Shown here piece after piece: positions 1 to 5,610 of a stretch of DNA of 7,413 bases. The stretch comes from Bifidobacterium breve (GTDB taxonomy: Bacteria > Actinomycetota > Acidimicrobiia > IMCC26256 > PALSA-555). The stretch covers positions 1-7,413 of the forward strand of contig CAMDCC010000148.1 of NCBI GenBank assembly GCA_945889545.1, read 5' to 3'. Made by a program: the position numbers and the translations under genes. The notes under the pieces were generated by a model. The model worked only from the letters and a program-made list of their open reading frames with translations. It made no database searches and was not told the DNA's origin. The number at the start of each line of letters is the position of its first letter. The first letter of the stretch is position 1.

Positions 1-234
1 GATTGGAGGCCAGCTGTCCACCACCTCGGCCAGCGCCGCCACATGAGCAGCGTCGATGCCTCGCTCTCGCAGCGAGGGCCCCTGGCGGAGCGAGTCGATC
101 GCGATCGGCAGGGTCTCGCGCCATTCGAGGGCGGGACCCTCAGAAGGCGGCGCGATAGCCGTTGCGGCGGCAGAACGGGAACTCGGCACAGCAGCCCTCC
201 AACCCAACCCGGCGACTCGATCCAGGGGTTGCAC
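1..234 (-). CDS. ParB N-terminal domain / StrR-like regulator, 5' part only
   Basis: This reading frame is open on the minus strand from a GTG at 234..232 to the left edge (78 codons, no stop), so the C-terminus lies outside the window. The first ~38 residues are low-complexity (Ala, Ser, Pro, Arg). After that, residues 39-78 read LEWRETLPIAIDSLRQGP, then SLRERGIDAAHVAALAEVV, then DSWPPI. The pattern 'I-x-S-L-x-x-G-x-S-x-R ... D-x-x-H-V-x-x-L-A-E-V-x-x-x-x-P-P-I' is what I expect at the start of a ParB/Sulfiredoxin-fold domain, as in StrR-type pathway regulators of actinobacteria. The start is supported by a purine-rich GGGGGAG (251..245) about 10 nt upstream; an in-frame stop at 258..256 excludes starts further up. 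It is divergent from the mutase operon, so it may regulate it, but that is inference. The DNA-binding part is not visible, so the assignment rests on about 40 residues. Confidence 0.6.
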   Translation of the reverse strand, partial: MQPLDRVAGLGWRAAVPSSRSAAATAIAPPSEGPALEWRETLPIAIDSLRQGPSLRERGIDAAHVAALAEVVDSWPPI

Positions 235-253
235 GGTGGCGACTCTCCCCCAG

Positions 254-273
254 AATCAAACTAAGGTTTGATT
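254..273. promoter_or_regulatory. 20-bp perfect palindrome, probable repressor operator
   Basis: AATCAAAC (254-261), a 4-nt spacer (262-265) and GTTTGATT (266-273) form a perfect 8+8 inverted repeat. It is AT-rich in a GC-rich setting. It sits over the predicted -10 and transcription start of the minus-strand regulator gene and upstream of the mutase operon. This size and position fit a dimeric helix-turn-helix repressor such as a TetR-family protein. Autoregulation and control of the divergent operon would both be possible. The binding protein is not identifiable here. Confidence 0.55.
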
Positions 274-299
274 GAATAGTACTGGCAGCGGGCTGTCAA
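271..299 (-). promoter_or_regulatory. Predicted sigma70-type promoter for the ParB/StrR-like gene
   Basis: On the minus strand a perfect -35 hexamer TTGACA (299..294) is followed by a 17-nt spacer and TTCAAT (276..271; 4 of 6 matches to TATAAT). Transcription would start near 264, inside the 20-bp palindrome, about 30 nt before the GTG at 234. The spacing is optimal and the element faces the minus-strand gene. I found no equally good promoter facing the mutase operon in the same gap. Confidence 0.5.
280..298 (-). repeat. Intergenic motif copy 1 (TGACA-N5-CTGCCAGTA)
   Basis: Read on the minus strand, TGACA (298..294), five bases, then CTGCCAGTA (288..280). All 14 fixed positions are identical to copy 3 at 5536-5554; copy 2 at 4603-4621 is a weaker match. 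It overlaps the -35 element and spacer of the predicted minus-strand promoter. Its plus-strand end is 39 nt before the mutase start codon, so a bound protein could affect both directions. Confidence 0.5.
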
Positions 300-326
300 G
301 AGGCCGCGCCAGAATGTGCGTCGACC

Positions 327-332
327 GGGAGG
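327..332 (+). promoter_or_regulatory. Ribosome binding site that fixes the mutase start
   Basis: GGGAGG lies 5 nt before the ATG at 338. This selects 338 over the longer open frame, which could start at a TTG at 272 or an ATG at 314. The 22 extra residues would be unlike the family. Confidence 0.75.
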
Positions 333-337
333 TCCAG

Positions 338-1972
338 ATGACGACGGAGCGCACCGCGTGGCAGGACGCCTATGACCGCGCGCCGAAGCGTGACGGCGTC
401 GACTTCTCCACGATGTCCGGGATCCCGCTCGATCCGAGCTACGGACCCGAGGACGCAGAGCATCCCGGCGCCTGGCCGTTCACGCGCGGGCCCCACGCCT
501 CGATGTACCGCTCGAAGCTCTGGACGATGCGGCAGTTCGCCGGCTTCGGCACCGCCGAGGACACCAACCAGCGGTTCCACGAGTTACTGCGCGCGGGTGG
601 GAGCGGTTTGTCGACCGCGTTCGACATGCCGACGCTCATGGGTCGCGACTCCGACCATCCACTCGCCCTCGGTGAGGTCGGCCGCGCCGGCGTCGCCATC
701 GACACGCTGGCCGACGTGGAGATTCTCTTCGCAGGCATCGACCTCGGCACCGTCAGCACGTCGATGACCATCAACAGCGCGGCACCGACCTTGCTCGCGA
801 TGTACGTGGCGTTGGCCGACCGTACGGGTGTCCCTCGCGACCGTATCGGCGGAACGATTCAGAACGACATCCTCAAGGAGTACCAAGCGCAGAAGGAGTA
901 CGTGTTCCCACCACGCCCATCGATGCGCTTGGTGACCGACACGATCCGCTTCTGCGCGGCGGAGCTCCCGCGATGGCATCCCGTCTCGATCTCCGGATAT
1001 CACATCCGTGAGGCGGGATCGACGGCCGCGCACGAACTCGCGTTCACGCTGGCCAACGGCTTTGCGTACGTGGAGTCCGCAATCGCCGCTGGCCTGGAAG
1101 TCGACACGTTCGCTCCCCGCCTCAGCTTCTTCTTCAATGCGCACATCGACTTCTTCGAGGAGATCGCCAAGTACCGAGCAGCGCGACGGATCTGGGCGCG
1201 CTGGATGCGAGACCGCTACGGCGCGCGCGATGAGAGGTCGCAACAGCTTCGTTTCCACACGCAGACCGCGGGGGTATCACTCACTGCGCAACAGCCCGAG
1301 GTGAACATCGCACGCGTGGCGATCGAGGCGTTGGCCGGCGTGCTGGGAGGGACTCAATCACTGCACACCGACTCATACGACGAAGCCCTCGCGCTGCCCA
1401 CCGAGGACGCCGCTCGGATCGCGCTGCGAACGCAGCAGGTGATCGCGCACGAAACCGGTGCGGCGCATGTCGCCGACCCGCTGGGCGGCTCCTGGTTCGT
1501 CGAGTCCCTCACCGACGAGTTGGAGCGTCAGGCCGAGGAGTGCTTCGACTACATCGCCGAGATGGGATCGGGTTCGATGCTCGACGGCGTCGTCGAAGGC
1601 ATCGAGCGCGGCTGGTTCCAAGGTGAGATCGCCGAATCGGCATATGCGTTCCAACGCAAGGTGCAGAGCGGAGAGTGGATCCAAGTGGGGGTAAACGGCT
1701 TCACCGACGGCGACACGAGCGCGCCTCCGACTCTGTACATCGACCCCGCAGTCGAGGGCCGACAGCTTGCTCGCCTCAAGCAGGTCAAGGCCGATCGGAA
1801 CGTCGCGGCGGTCACCGCAGCCCTGGCCCGCCTAAGTCGTGACGCACGGCAACCGACCGTGAACGTCTTCCCTGCCCTGCTCGAAGCCGTATCGTGCTTC
1901 GCCACGGTCGGCGAGATCACCAACACGCTGGAGCTCGTCTTCGGGACCTGGACCGAACGGGCCACCGCGTGA
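338..1972 (+). CDS. B12-dependent acyl-CoA mutase, large catalytic subunit (isobutyryl-CoA mutase-like)
   Basis: This 544-residue protein is the TIM-barrel substrate-binding chain of a two-subunit adenosylcobalamin-dependent acyl-CoA mutase; the B12 domain is the next gene. It isomerises the carbon skeleton of an acyl-CoA by radical rearrangement. Family landmarks in order: YPFTRG-like AWPFTRG (45-51), LWTMRQFAGFGTAEDTN (61-77), LSTAFDMPTLMGRDSDHP (91-108), GTIQNDILKEYQAQKEY (172-188), SISGYHIREAG (217-227) and QSLHTDSYDEA. The conserved active-site His is H222. Specificity positions: the Tyr that marks methylmalonyl-CoA mutase (Y89) is F67, and its carboxylate-binding Arg (R207) is Q185. These are the Phe/Gln pair known from isobutyryl-CoA mutase. 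The Asp that marks 2-hydroxyisobutyryl-CoA mutase is A94, and its Ile is F67. A non-dicarboxylic, non-hydroxylated branched acyl-CoA is therefore the likelier substrate; this is inference. The length is normal and no break is seen. It overlaps the small subunit by 4 nt. No MeaB-type G-protein chaperone is in the window. Confidence 0.9.
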   Translation: MTTERTAWQDAYDRAPKRDGVDFSTMSGIPLDPSYGPEDAEHPGAWPFTRGPHASMYRSKLWTMRQFAGFGTAEDTNQRFHELLRAGGSGLSTAFDMPTLMGRDSDHPLALGEVGRAGVAIDTLADVEILFAGIDLGTVSTSMTINSAAPTLLAMYVALADRTGVPRDRIGGTIQNDILKEYQAQKEYVFPPRPSMRLVTDTIRFCAAELPRWHPVSISGYHIREAGSTAAHELAFTLANGFAYVESAIAAGLEVDTFAPRLSFFFNAHIDFFEEIAKYRAARRIWARWMRDRYGARDERSQQLRFHTQTAGVSLTAQQPEVNIARVAIEALAGVLGGTQSLHTDSYDEALALPTEDAARIALRTQQVIAHETGAAHVADPLGGSWFVESLTDELERQAEECFDYIAEMGSGSMLDGVVEGIERGWFQGEIAESAYAFQRKVQSGEWIQVGVNGFTDGDTSAPPTLYIDPAVEGRQLARLKQVKADRNVAAVTAALARLSRDARQPTVNVFPALLEAVSCFATVGEITNTLELVFGTWTERATA

Positions 1973-2415
1973 CTCGCGTACTCGTAGGCAAGGTCGGGTT
2001 CGACGGTCACGACCGCGGCGTCAAGGTGGTCGCTCGCATCCTGCGCGATGCCGGCATGGAGGTCATCTACGCCGGGCTCCGCCAGACTCCCGAGAACATC
2101 GCCGCGACCGCGCTCCAAGAGGACGTCGACGTGATCGGTCTGTCGATGCACAACGGCGCGCACCTCACACTCACGCCCGCTGTCGTGAGTGCGGTCCGAG
2201 CGCTTGGACTGAAGACCCCAGTAGTTGTCGGTGGGATCATTCCTCCCGTCGACATCGAGCAGCTCGAGCGCACCGGTGTTGCCGCCGTTCTGGGCCCTGG
2301 CGCATCCAGCGAAGACATCGTCGCCATCATCGAAGCCGCGGCGAGGCAAAACGTCGATGGCTCAGACACCAACGTCTCAGATTCCGGCGTTCCGCAGTCG
2401 CCACCAGGCAGTTAG
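1969..2415 (+). CDS. B12-binding small subunit of the acyl-CoA mutase
   Basis: This 148-residue protein carries the cobalamin-binding Rossmann-like domain that pairs with the upstream large subunit. The B12 signature is clear: D12-G-H14-D-R-G17, 41 residues, S59-M-H61, 26 residues, then G88-G89. H14 should be the lower axial ligand to cobalt. Neighbouring family text includes KVVARILRDAGMEVIYAGLRQTPENIA (in parts from residue 19) and NGAHLTL (62-68). The third residue of the usual S-x-L motif is His here (H61). The GTG start at 1969 overlaps the mutase stop in a GTGA arrangement, indicating translational coupling and a 1:1 complex; an upstream extension in this frame would lie inside the mutase gene and has no family match. 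The last ~25 residues (QNVDGSDTNVSDSGVPQSPP) are a polar, probably disordered tail beyond the domain. Confidence 0.9.
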   Translation: MTRVLVGKVGFDGHDRGVKVVARILRDAGMEVIYAGLRQTPENIAATALQEDVDVIGLSMHNGAHLTLTPAVVSAVRALGLKTPVVVGGIIPPVDIEQLERTGVAAVLGPGASSEDIVAIIEAAARQNVDGSDTNVSDSGVPQSPPGS

Positions 2416-2418
2416 GAG
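2414..2418 (+). promoter_or_regulatory. Ribosome binding site that fixes the thiolase start
   Basis: AGGAG overlaps the stop codon of the B12 subunit (TAG, 2413-2415) and lies 4 nt before the GTG at 2423. The nearby ATG at 2433 is out of frame. Confidence 0.7.
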
Positions 2419-2422
2419 CACC

Positions 2423-3616
2423 GTGGGCTCTCATGGGATCAAAGACCAGGTCGCCATCATCGGCATGGGATGCACGCGATTCGGCGAGCACTGGGACAAG
2501 GGGTGGGAGAACCTCCTGGTCTGGTCGACGACTGAGGCGCTCGACTCGGTCGGACTGAAGATCGACGACATCGACGCGTTCTGGCTCGGCACCACCAGAG
2601 CCAAGACGAGCGGGCAGAACCTCACGCAGCCGCTTGGCATCGTCAAGCCCGTGACGAAGGTCGAGAACTTCTGCGCCACCGGATCCGAGGCACTGCGCAA
2701 TGCGTCGTATGCGGTTGCTTCGGGCGCGTACGACGTTGCGATGGCCGTGGGTGTCGAGAAGATCAAGGACACCGGCTATCAGGGTCTGGCGACCGGCAAC
2801 GAACCACCGACCGATGGCACGACACGTGCCCTGGCAGCCGCGGCGATGTTTGCCATGTGCGCGCCCGCGTACGCCAAGAAGTACGGCCTCAGCGACGAGC
2901 AGATGCGCGAGGTGCTCGCTCGCATCTCCTGGAAGAACCACCAGAACGGCGCACGCAACGAGCGCGCGCAGTTCCGCAAGGAAGTGTCGATGGACACGAT
3001 CTGCAACGCACCGCTGATGGCCGGCAACCTGGGGATCTTCGACTGCTCCGGTGTCGCGGACGGAAGCGCCGCCGCAATCATCTGCCGCGCTGAGGATGCC
3101 CACCGGTACACCGATACTCCTCTGTACGTGAAGGGCCTGTCGTTCATCGCCGGCGCCGGAACCGGGAACTCCGATCCGGGCTACGACTACACGTGGTTCC
3201 CCGAGATCCACATGGCCGCGCAAGATGCGTACGCGCAGGCCGGGGTCACGGATCCCCGCTCGCAGATCGCTATGGCCGAGGTCCACGACTGCTTCACGCC
3301 CGCGGAGCTCCTCATCTACGAAGACCTGGGCTTCGCCGAACGCGGCACCGCGTGGAAAGAGGTGCTCAACGGCACCTTCGACCTCGAAGGCGATCTCCCC
3401 GTGAACCCCGACGGCGGGTTGAAGTCGTTCGGCCATCCAGTCGGCGCGAGCGGCATGCGCATGTTCTTCGAGAACTGGCTGCAGCTCACCGGGAAGGCTC
3501 CACCCGAACGCCGCATCAAGACCGCCGAACGCGGGCTCGGTCTCGTGCACAACCTCGGCGGCTACCCCGGCGAGATGGTCAGCTTCGTGGGCGTCGTCGG
3601 CCCGGAGCTCGGCTGA
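2423..3616 (+). CDS. SCP-x/SCP2-type thiolase (acyl-CoA acetyltransferase-like)
   Basis: This is a 397-residue thiolase-fold enzyme, the usual length for the SCP-x thiolase group, which cleaves 3-oxoacyl-CoA with CoA, often on branched or bulky side chains. The N-terminus KDQVAIIGMGCTRFGEHWDK (7-26) is typical. The acyl-accepting Cys is C84 in VENFCATGSEALR. The SCP2-type HDCF motif is intact (H288-D-C290-F), and GHP is present (337-339). The C-terminal C-x-G motif of classical thiolases is replaced by HNLGG from H376, as expected for this subfamily. It starts 7 nt after the B12 subunit stop, so it belongs to the mutase operon and probably acts on a product of the same pathway. A longer frame from an ATG at 2357 would overlap the B12 gene and add residues without family match. 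Some relatives (Ltp2-type) are side-chain aldolases that need a DUF35 partner; none is seen here, which favours a thiolase. Confidence 0.87.
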   Translation: MGSHGIKDQVAIIGMGCTRFGEHWDKGWENLLVWSTTEALDSVGLKIDDIDAFWLGTTRAKTSGQNLTQPLGIVKPVTKVENFCATGSEALRNASYAVASGAYDVAMAVGVEKIKDTGYQGLATGNEPPTDGTTRALAAAAMFAMCAPAYAKKYGLSDEQMREVLARISWKNHQNGARNERAQFRKEVSMDTICNAPLMAGNLGIFDCSGVADGSAAAIICRAEDAHRYTDTPLYVKGLSFIAGAGTGNSDPGYDYTWFPEIHMAAQDAYAQAGVTDPRSQIAMAEVHDCFTPAELLIYEDLGFAERGTAWKEVLNGTFDLEGDLPVNPDGGLKSFGHPVGASGMRMFFENWLQLTGKAPPERRIKTAERGLGLVHNLGGYPGEMVSFVGVVGPELG

Positions 3617-3627
3617 ACGAGCGTCTA

Positions 3628-3646
3628 CCGTTCCTCTCGGGAACGG
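3628..3646. terminator. Hairpin between convergent genes, probable bidirectional terminator
   Basis: CCGTTCC (3628-3634), a 5-nt loop (TCTCG) and GGAACGG (3640-3646) form a perfect 7-bp stem. It lies 11 nt after the thiolase stop and just beyond the stop of the minus-strand SDR. There is no U-tract, which is common for actinobacterial terminators, so function is likely but not certain. Confidence 0.6.
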
Positions 3647-3647
3647 A

Positions 3648-4574
3648 CTAGAGGGCGACGCCGACCCGCGTGCAGATCTCGAGCACCTCGTCGACGATCG
3701 ACATCGGCACGATGAACGGCTCGGTCGCCGAGATGGCAGCGAGGTTTGCCTCCACGGCTTCGGCGGTTGGCTGCGTGTCGCGTGGCGCAACCCATCCTTC
3801 ACCGAGTCCGACGAAGGCACGCGCGAATCGCCCGGCGCCGGCGGAGTAATTGTGGTGACTGAACGAGCACGCACGGCTCGCGAGGTAGGTCACGATCGGC
3901 ACGACGAGCTCCGGCTTGATGGCGTTGACGAACGGGTTGCTCTCGGATGGCTCCTCCCCCGTCGTCTCCCAGACCATTCGCGACTGCCCGAACGGGAGCA
4001 CGGTGTTCGCAAGGATGCCGTGCGGCGCGCCTTCCACGGCAATCACGTTCGTGAGACCCATGATCCCGGCCTTCGCTGCCGAGTAGTGCGCGGCCAGGTG
4101 CTGACCGAAGAGGCCCGCCGATGATGCGATCATCACGAACCGGCCATACCCCTGGGTCTTCATCACGCGGTACGCAGGTTGCGCCAGGAAGAACGCTCCG
4201 TCGAGATGGACCCGCCGCATCCGACGCCAGTCATCCACAGTGATGTCCTCGAACGGGAGCGTCTGGAAAATTCCCGCGTTGCTCACCACTGCATCGACCC
4301 GTCCGAATGCCTCGACCGCGTGGTCCACAATCGCCTGGCCGCCTTCGGGCGTATCCACCGAATCGTGATTGGCTGCCGCGCGTCCACCAGCAGCCTCGAT
4401 CTCCGCAACCACTGCAGCCGCTACCGAGGTGTCCTCCCCGGCGCCACCCATCGATACCCCGATGTCATTGACGAGCACCGCCGCACCGCGACTCGCCAGA
4501 TCGAGGGCGTACAGGCGCCCGAGACCACGCCCAGCCCCGGTAACAACAACGGCTTGATCCTGGAAGTCGATCAC
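3648..4574 (-). CDS. SDR dehydrogenase resembling the (3R)-hydroxyacyl-CoA dehydrogenase domain of MFE-2
   Basis: This 308-residue short-chain dehydrogenase probably oxidises a 3-hydroxyacyl-CoA to the 3-oxoacyl-CoA with NAD(P). The nucleotide motif is T12-G-A-G-R-G-L-G19, N99-A-G101 follows, and the catalytic residues are S151 or S152, Y164 and K168 (HYSAAKAG). Several features match the MFE-2 (17beta-HSD4) group more than ordinary SDRs: VNDIG then a glycine-rich GGAGED insertion (35-48), RVHLDGAFF with His123 in place of the usual Asn, YGRFVMIASSAGLFGQ, and KPELVVPIVTYLASRACSF followed by a long tail with SAGAGRFARAFVG. No hydratase domain follows, so it is a stand-alone dehydrogenase. The start is GTG at 4574..4572, with GAAGGGG a few bases upstream. 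It is convergent with the thiolase and divergent from the crotonase gene; its product would be a substrate for the thiolase (inference). Confidence 0.83.
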   Translation of the reverse strand: MIDFQDQAVVVTGAGRGLGRLYALDLASRGAAVLVNDIGVSMGGAGEDTSVAAAVVAEIEAAGGRAAANHDSVDTPEGGQAIVDHAVEAFGRVDAVVSNAGIFQTLPFEDITVDDWRRMRRVHLDGAFFLAQPAYRVMKTQGYGRFVMIASSAGLFGQHLAAHYSAAKAGIMGLTNVIAVEGAPHGILANTVLPFGQSRMVWETTGEEPSESNPFVNAIKPELVVPIVTYLASRACSFSHHNYSAGAGRFARAFVGLGEGWVAPRDTQPTAEAVEANLAAISATEPFIVPMSIVDEVLEICTRVGVAL

Positions 4575-4602
4575 CGCGCCCCCCTTCGAAGAAGTGGCAC
4601 TC

Positions 4603-4621
4603 TACTGTCAGTCAGGGGACA
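4603..4621 (-). repeat. Intergenic motif copy 2 (degenerate TGACA-N5-CTGnCAGTA)
   Basis: On the minus strand TGTCC (4621..4617), five bases, then CTGACAGTA (4611..4603). It differs from copies 1 and 3 at three of 14 fixed positions. It lies in the 103-nt divergent gap between the SDR start (4574) and the crotonase start (4678). The core ACTG-T-CAGT (4604-4612) is itself a small palindrome, which fits an operator. I found no convincing -35/-10 pair in this gap in either direction. Confidence 0.4.
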
Positions 4622-4660
4622 TCGCCCCTCACTTGAGCCTCGGTCACCGCTGGACCGGGC

Positions 4661-4667
4661 AAGGAGG
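4661..4667 (+). promoter_or_regulatory. Ribosome binding site that fixes the crotonase start
   Basis: AAGGAGG is a near-perfect Shine-Dalgarno sequence, 10 nt before GTG 4678. It excludes the in-frame GTG at 4594, which would add 28 residues without family similarity. Confidence 0.7.
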
Positions 4668-4677
4668 ATCGCCAGCC

Positions 4678-5478
4678 GTGGCCTACACACGCTTGAACGT
4701 CGTCGTCGACCACGGAGTCGCGACCGTCACGATGGACCGACCGCCGGTGAACGCCGTCGATCTCGTGATGTACCGCGAGCTGCGCGACCTCTTCACCAAC
4801 ATCGACGAGGCGGCCCCCGGTGTGCGAGCGGTCGTGTTCACCGGCGGAGGCAAACACTTCTGCGCGGGCAACGATCTCGAAGACTTCGCGACGATGGACG
4901 CGAGCAACGTGCGCGAGCGCATGTTCTACGTGCGCGAAGCGTTCTTCGCGATTCAGGAGTGCGCGGTGCCGGTCGTGGGTGCAGTGCGTGGTGCCGCGCT
5001 CGGAACGGGGTTGGTGTTGGCAACGTCGTGCGACTTCGTCGTCGCAGCCGTTGACGCCAGCTTCGGACTGCCCGAGCTCAGCGTGGGAGTCCACGGCGGC
5101 GCTCGGCATCTCGCCCGCCTGGTCGGCCAGCCGATCGTGCGCTGGATGTTCTTCACCGGTCAACGCTTGAGCGGTGCGGAGATGCATGCGCTCGGCGCCG
5201 TGATCGCCGCGGTGCCGCGCGACGACGTGTTGGACAGAGCGCACACCGAGGCTCGAAGGATCGCCGAGTACAGCCCGACCGCGGTACGCATGGGCAAGCG
5301 CGGCCTCAACGACATCGAGTTTGTCGACATCCGGAGGGGTTACGAGCATGAGCAGGGTCTGACCGCCCGCATGATGGACCATCCCGACTCGAAGATCGCG
5401 CTGGAGGCGAGCCGGACGGGCGCCATCCCCGAATATGCCGACTACGTGCCGACCCACTCGCCGAGGGCCGACACCTGA
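4678..5478 (+). CDS. Enoyl-CoA hydratase/isomerase (crotonase) family protein
   Basis: This 266-residue protein has the size and fold pattern of crotonases, which act on acyl-CoA thioesters through an oxyanion hole. The two oxyanion segments are KHFCAGNDLEDF (59-70) and GAVRGAALGTGLVLATSCD (101-119). FGLPELSVGV (129-138) carries E133, equivalent to Glu164 of rat mitochondrial hydratase. The other hydratase acid, Glu144, aligns with V113 because the usual GGGCELA is GTGLVLA here. With only one catalytic Glu, simple hydration is less certain; isomerisation, C-C cleavage or another crotonase reaction is possible. The second half (VRWMFFTGQRLSGAEMHALGAV, then SPTAVRMGKRGLND) is ordinary for the family. 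It is divergent from the MFE-2-like SDR, and 132 nt separate it from the amidohydrolase. Family assignment is firm, the exact reaction is not. Confidence 0.85.
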   Translation: MAYTRLNVVVDHGVATVTMDRPPVNAVDLVMYRELRDLFTNIDEAAPGVRAVVFTGGGKHFCAGNDLEDFATMDASNVRERMFYVREAFFAIQECAVPVVGAVRGAALGTGLVLATSCDFVVAAVDASFGLPELSVGVHGGARHLARLVGQPIVRWMFFTGQRLSGAEMHALGAVIAAVPRDDVLDRAHTEARRIAEYSPTAVRMGKRGLNDIEFVDIRRGYEHEQGLTARMMDHPDSKIALEASRTGAIPEYADYVPTHSPRADT

Positions 5479-5507
5479 TGCCAGCCCCTCATGAGCGGGC
5501 CGCACGC

Positions 5508-5536
5508 TTGACCATGGCGCCTCCCCCTCATAACGT
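5508..5536 (+). promoter_or_regulatory. Predicted sigma70-type promoter for the amidohydrolase
   Basis: TTGACC (5508-5513; 5 of 6 to TTGACA), a 17-nt spacer, then TAACGT (5531-5536), which fits the TAnnnT form of actinobacterial -10 elements. Transcription would start near 5543, inside motif copy 3, leaving a ~68-nt leader before the ATG at 5611. Evidence is from hexamers and spacing only. Confidence 0.5.
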
Positions 5537-5554
5537 GACACTCAACTGCCAGTA
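5536..5554 (+). repeat. Intergenic motif copy 3 (TGACA-N5-CTGCCAGTA)
   Basis: TGACA (5536-5540), five bases, CTGCCAGTA (5546-5554). The 14 fixed bases equal those of copy 1 on the minus strand at 298..280, while the five spacer bases differ. It begins at the last base of the predicted -10 and covers the predicted transcription start, a usual repressor position. Confidence 0.5.
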
Positions 5555-5610
5555 GTCGGGTCGTCACAGCAGCCCGACACCATTCAGCCCGAACGATCCA
5601 GGGGGGTCCA

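Noticed and set aside
43..271. Two short open frames on the plus strand upstream of the mutase
   Set aside because: They have low-complexity Arg/Ser/Gly-rich translations and lie opposite the ParB-N-like gene, which has recognisable domain text and a ribosome binding site.
268..296. A plus-strand promoter for the mutase operon beginning with TTGATT at 268
   Set aside because: At normal spacing no TAnnnT element follows, and TAGTAC at 277 has no matching -35. The operon must have a promoter but I cannot place it.
2327..3874. A 515-codon open frame on the minus strand opposite the thiolase
   Set aside because: Its translation is rich in Arg, Ala and His without any family pattern, and the plus strand encodes an intact thiolase with all motifs. 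It is a GC-rich shadow frame.
4179..5054. A 291-codon plus-strand frame crossing the SDR and the crotonase
   Set aside because: It spans the divergent promoter region and runs antisense to the SDR and out of frame with the crotonase, both of which have complete catalytic motifs.
5484..5500. GCCC-N9-GGGC pair after the crotonase stop as a terminator
   Set aside because: The stem is only 4 bp with a mismatch next to it and no T-run, so it is too weak to call.
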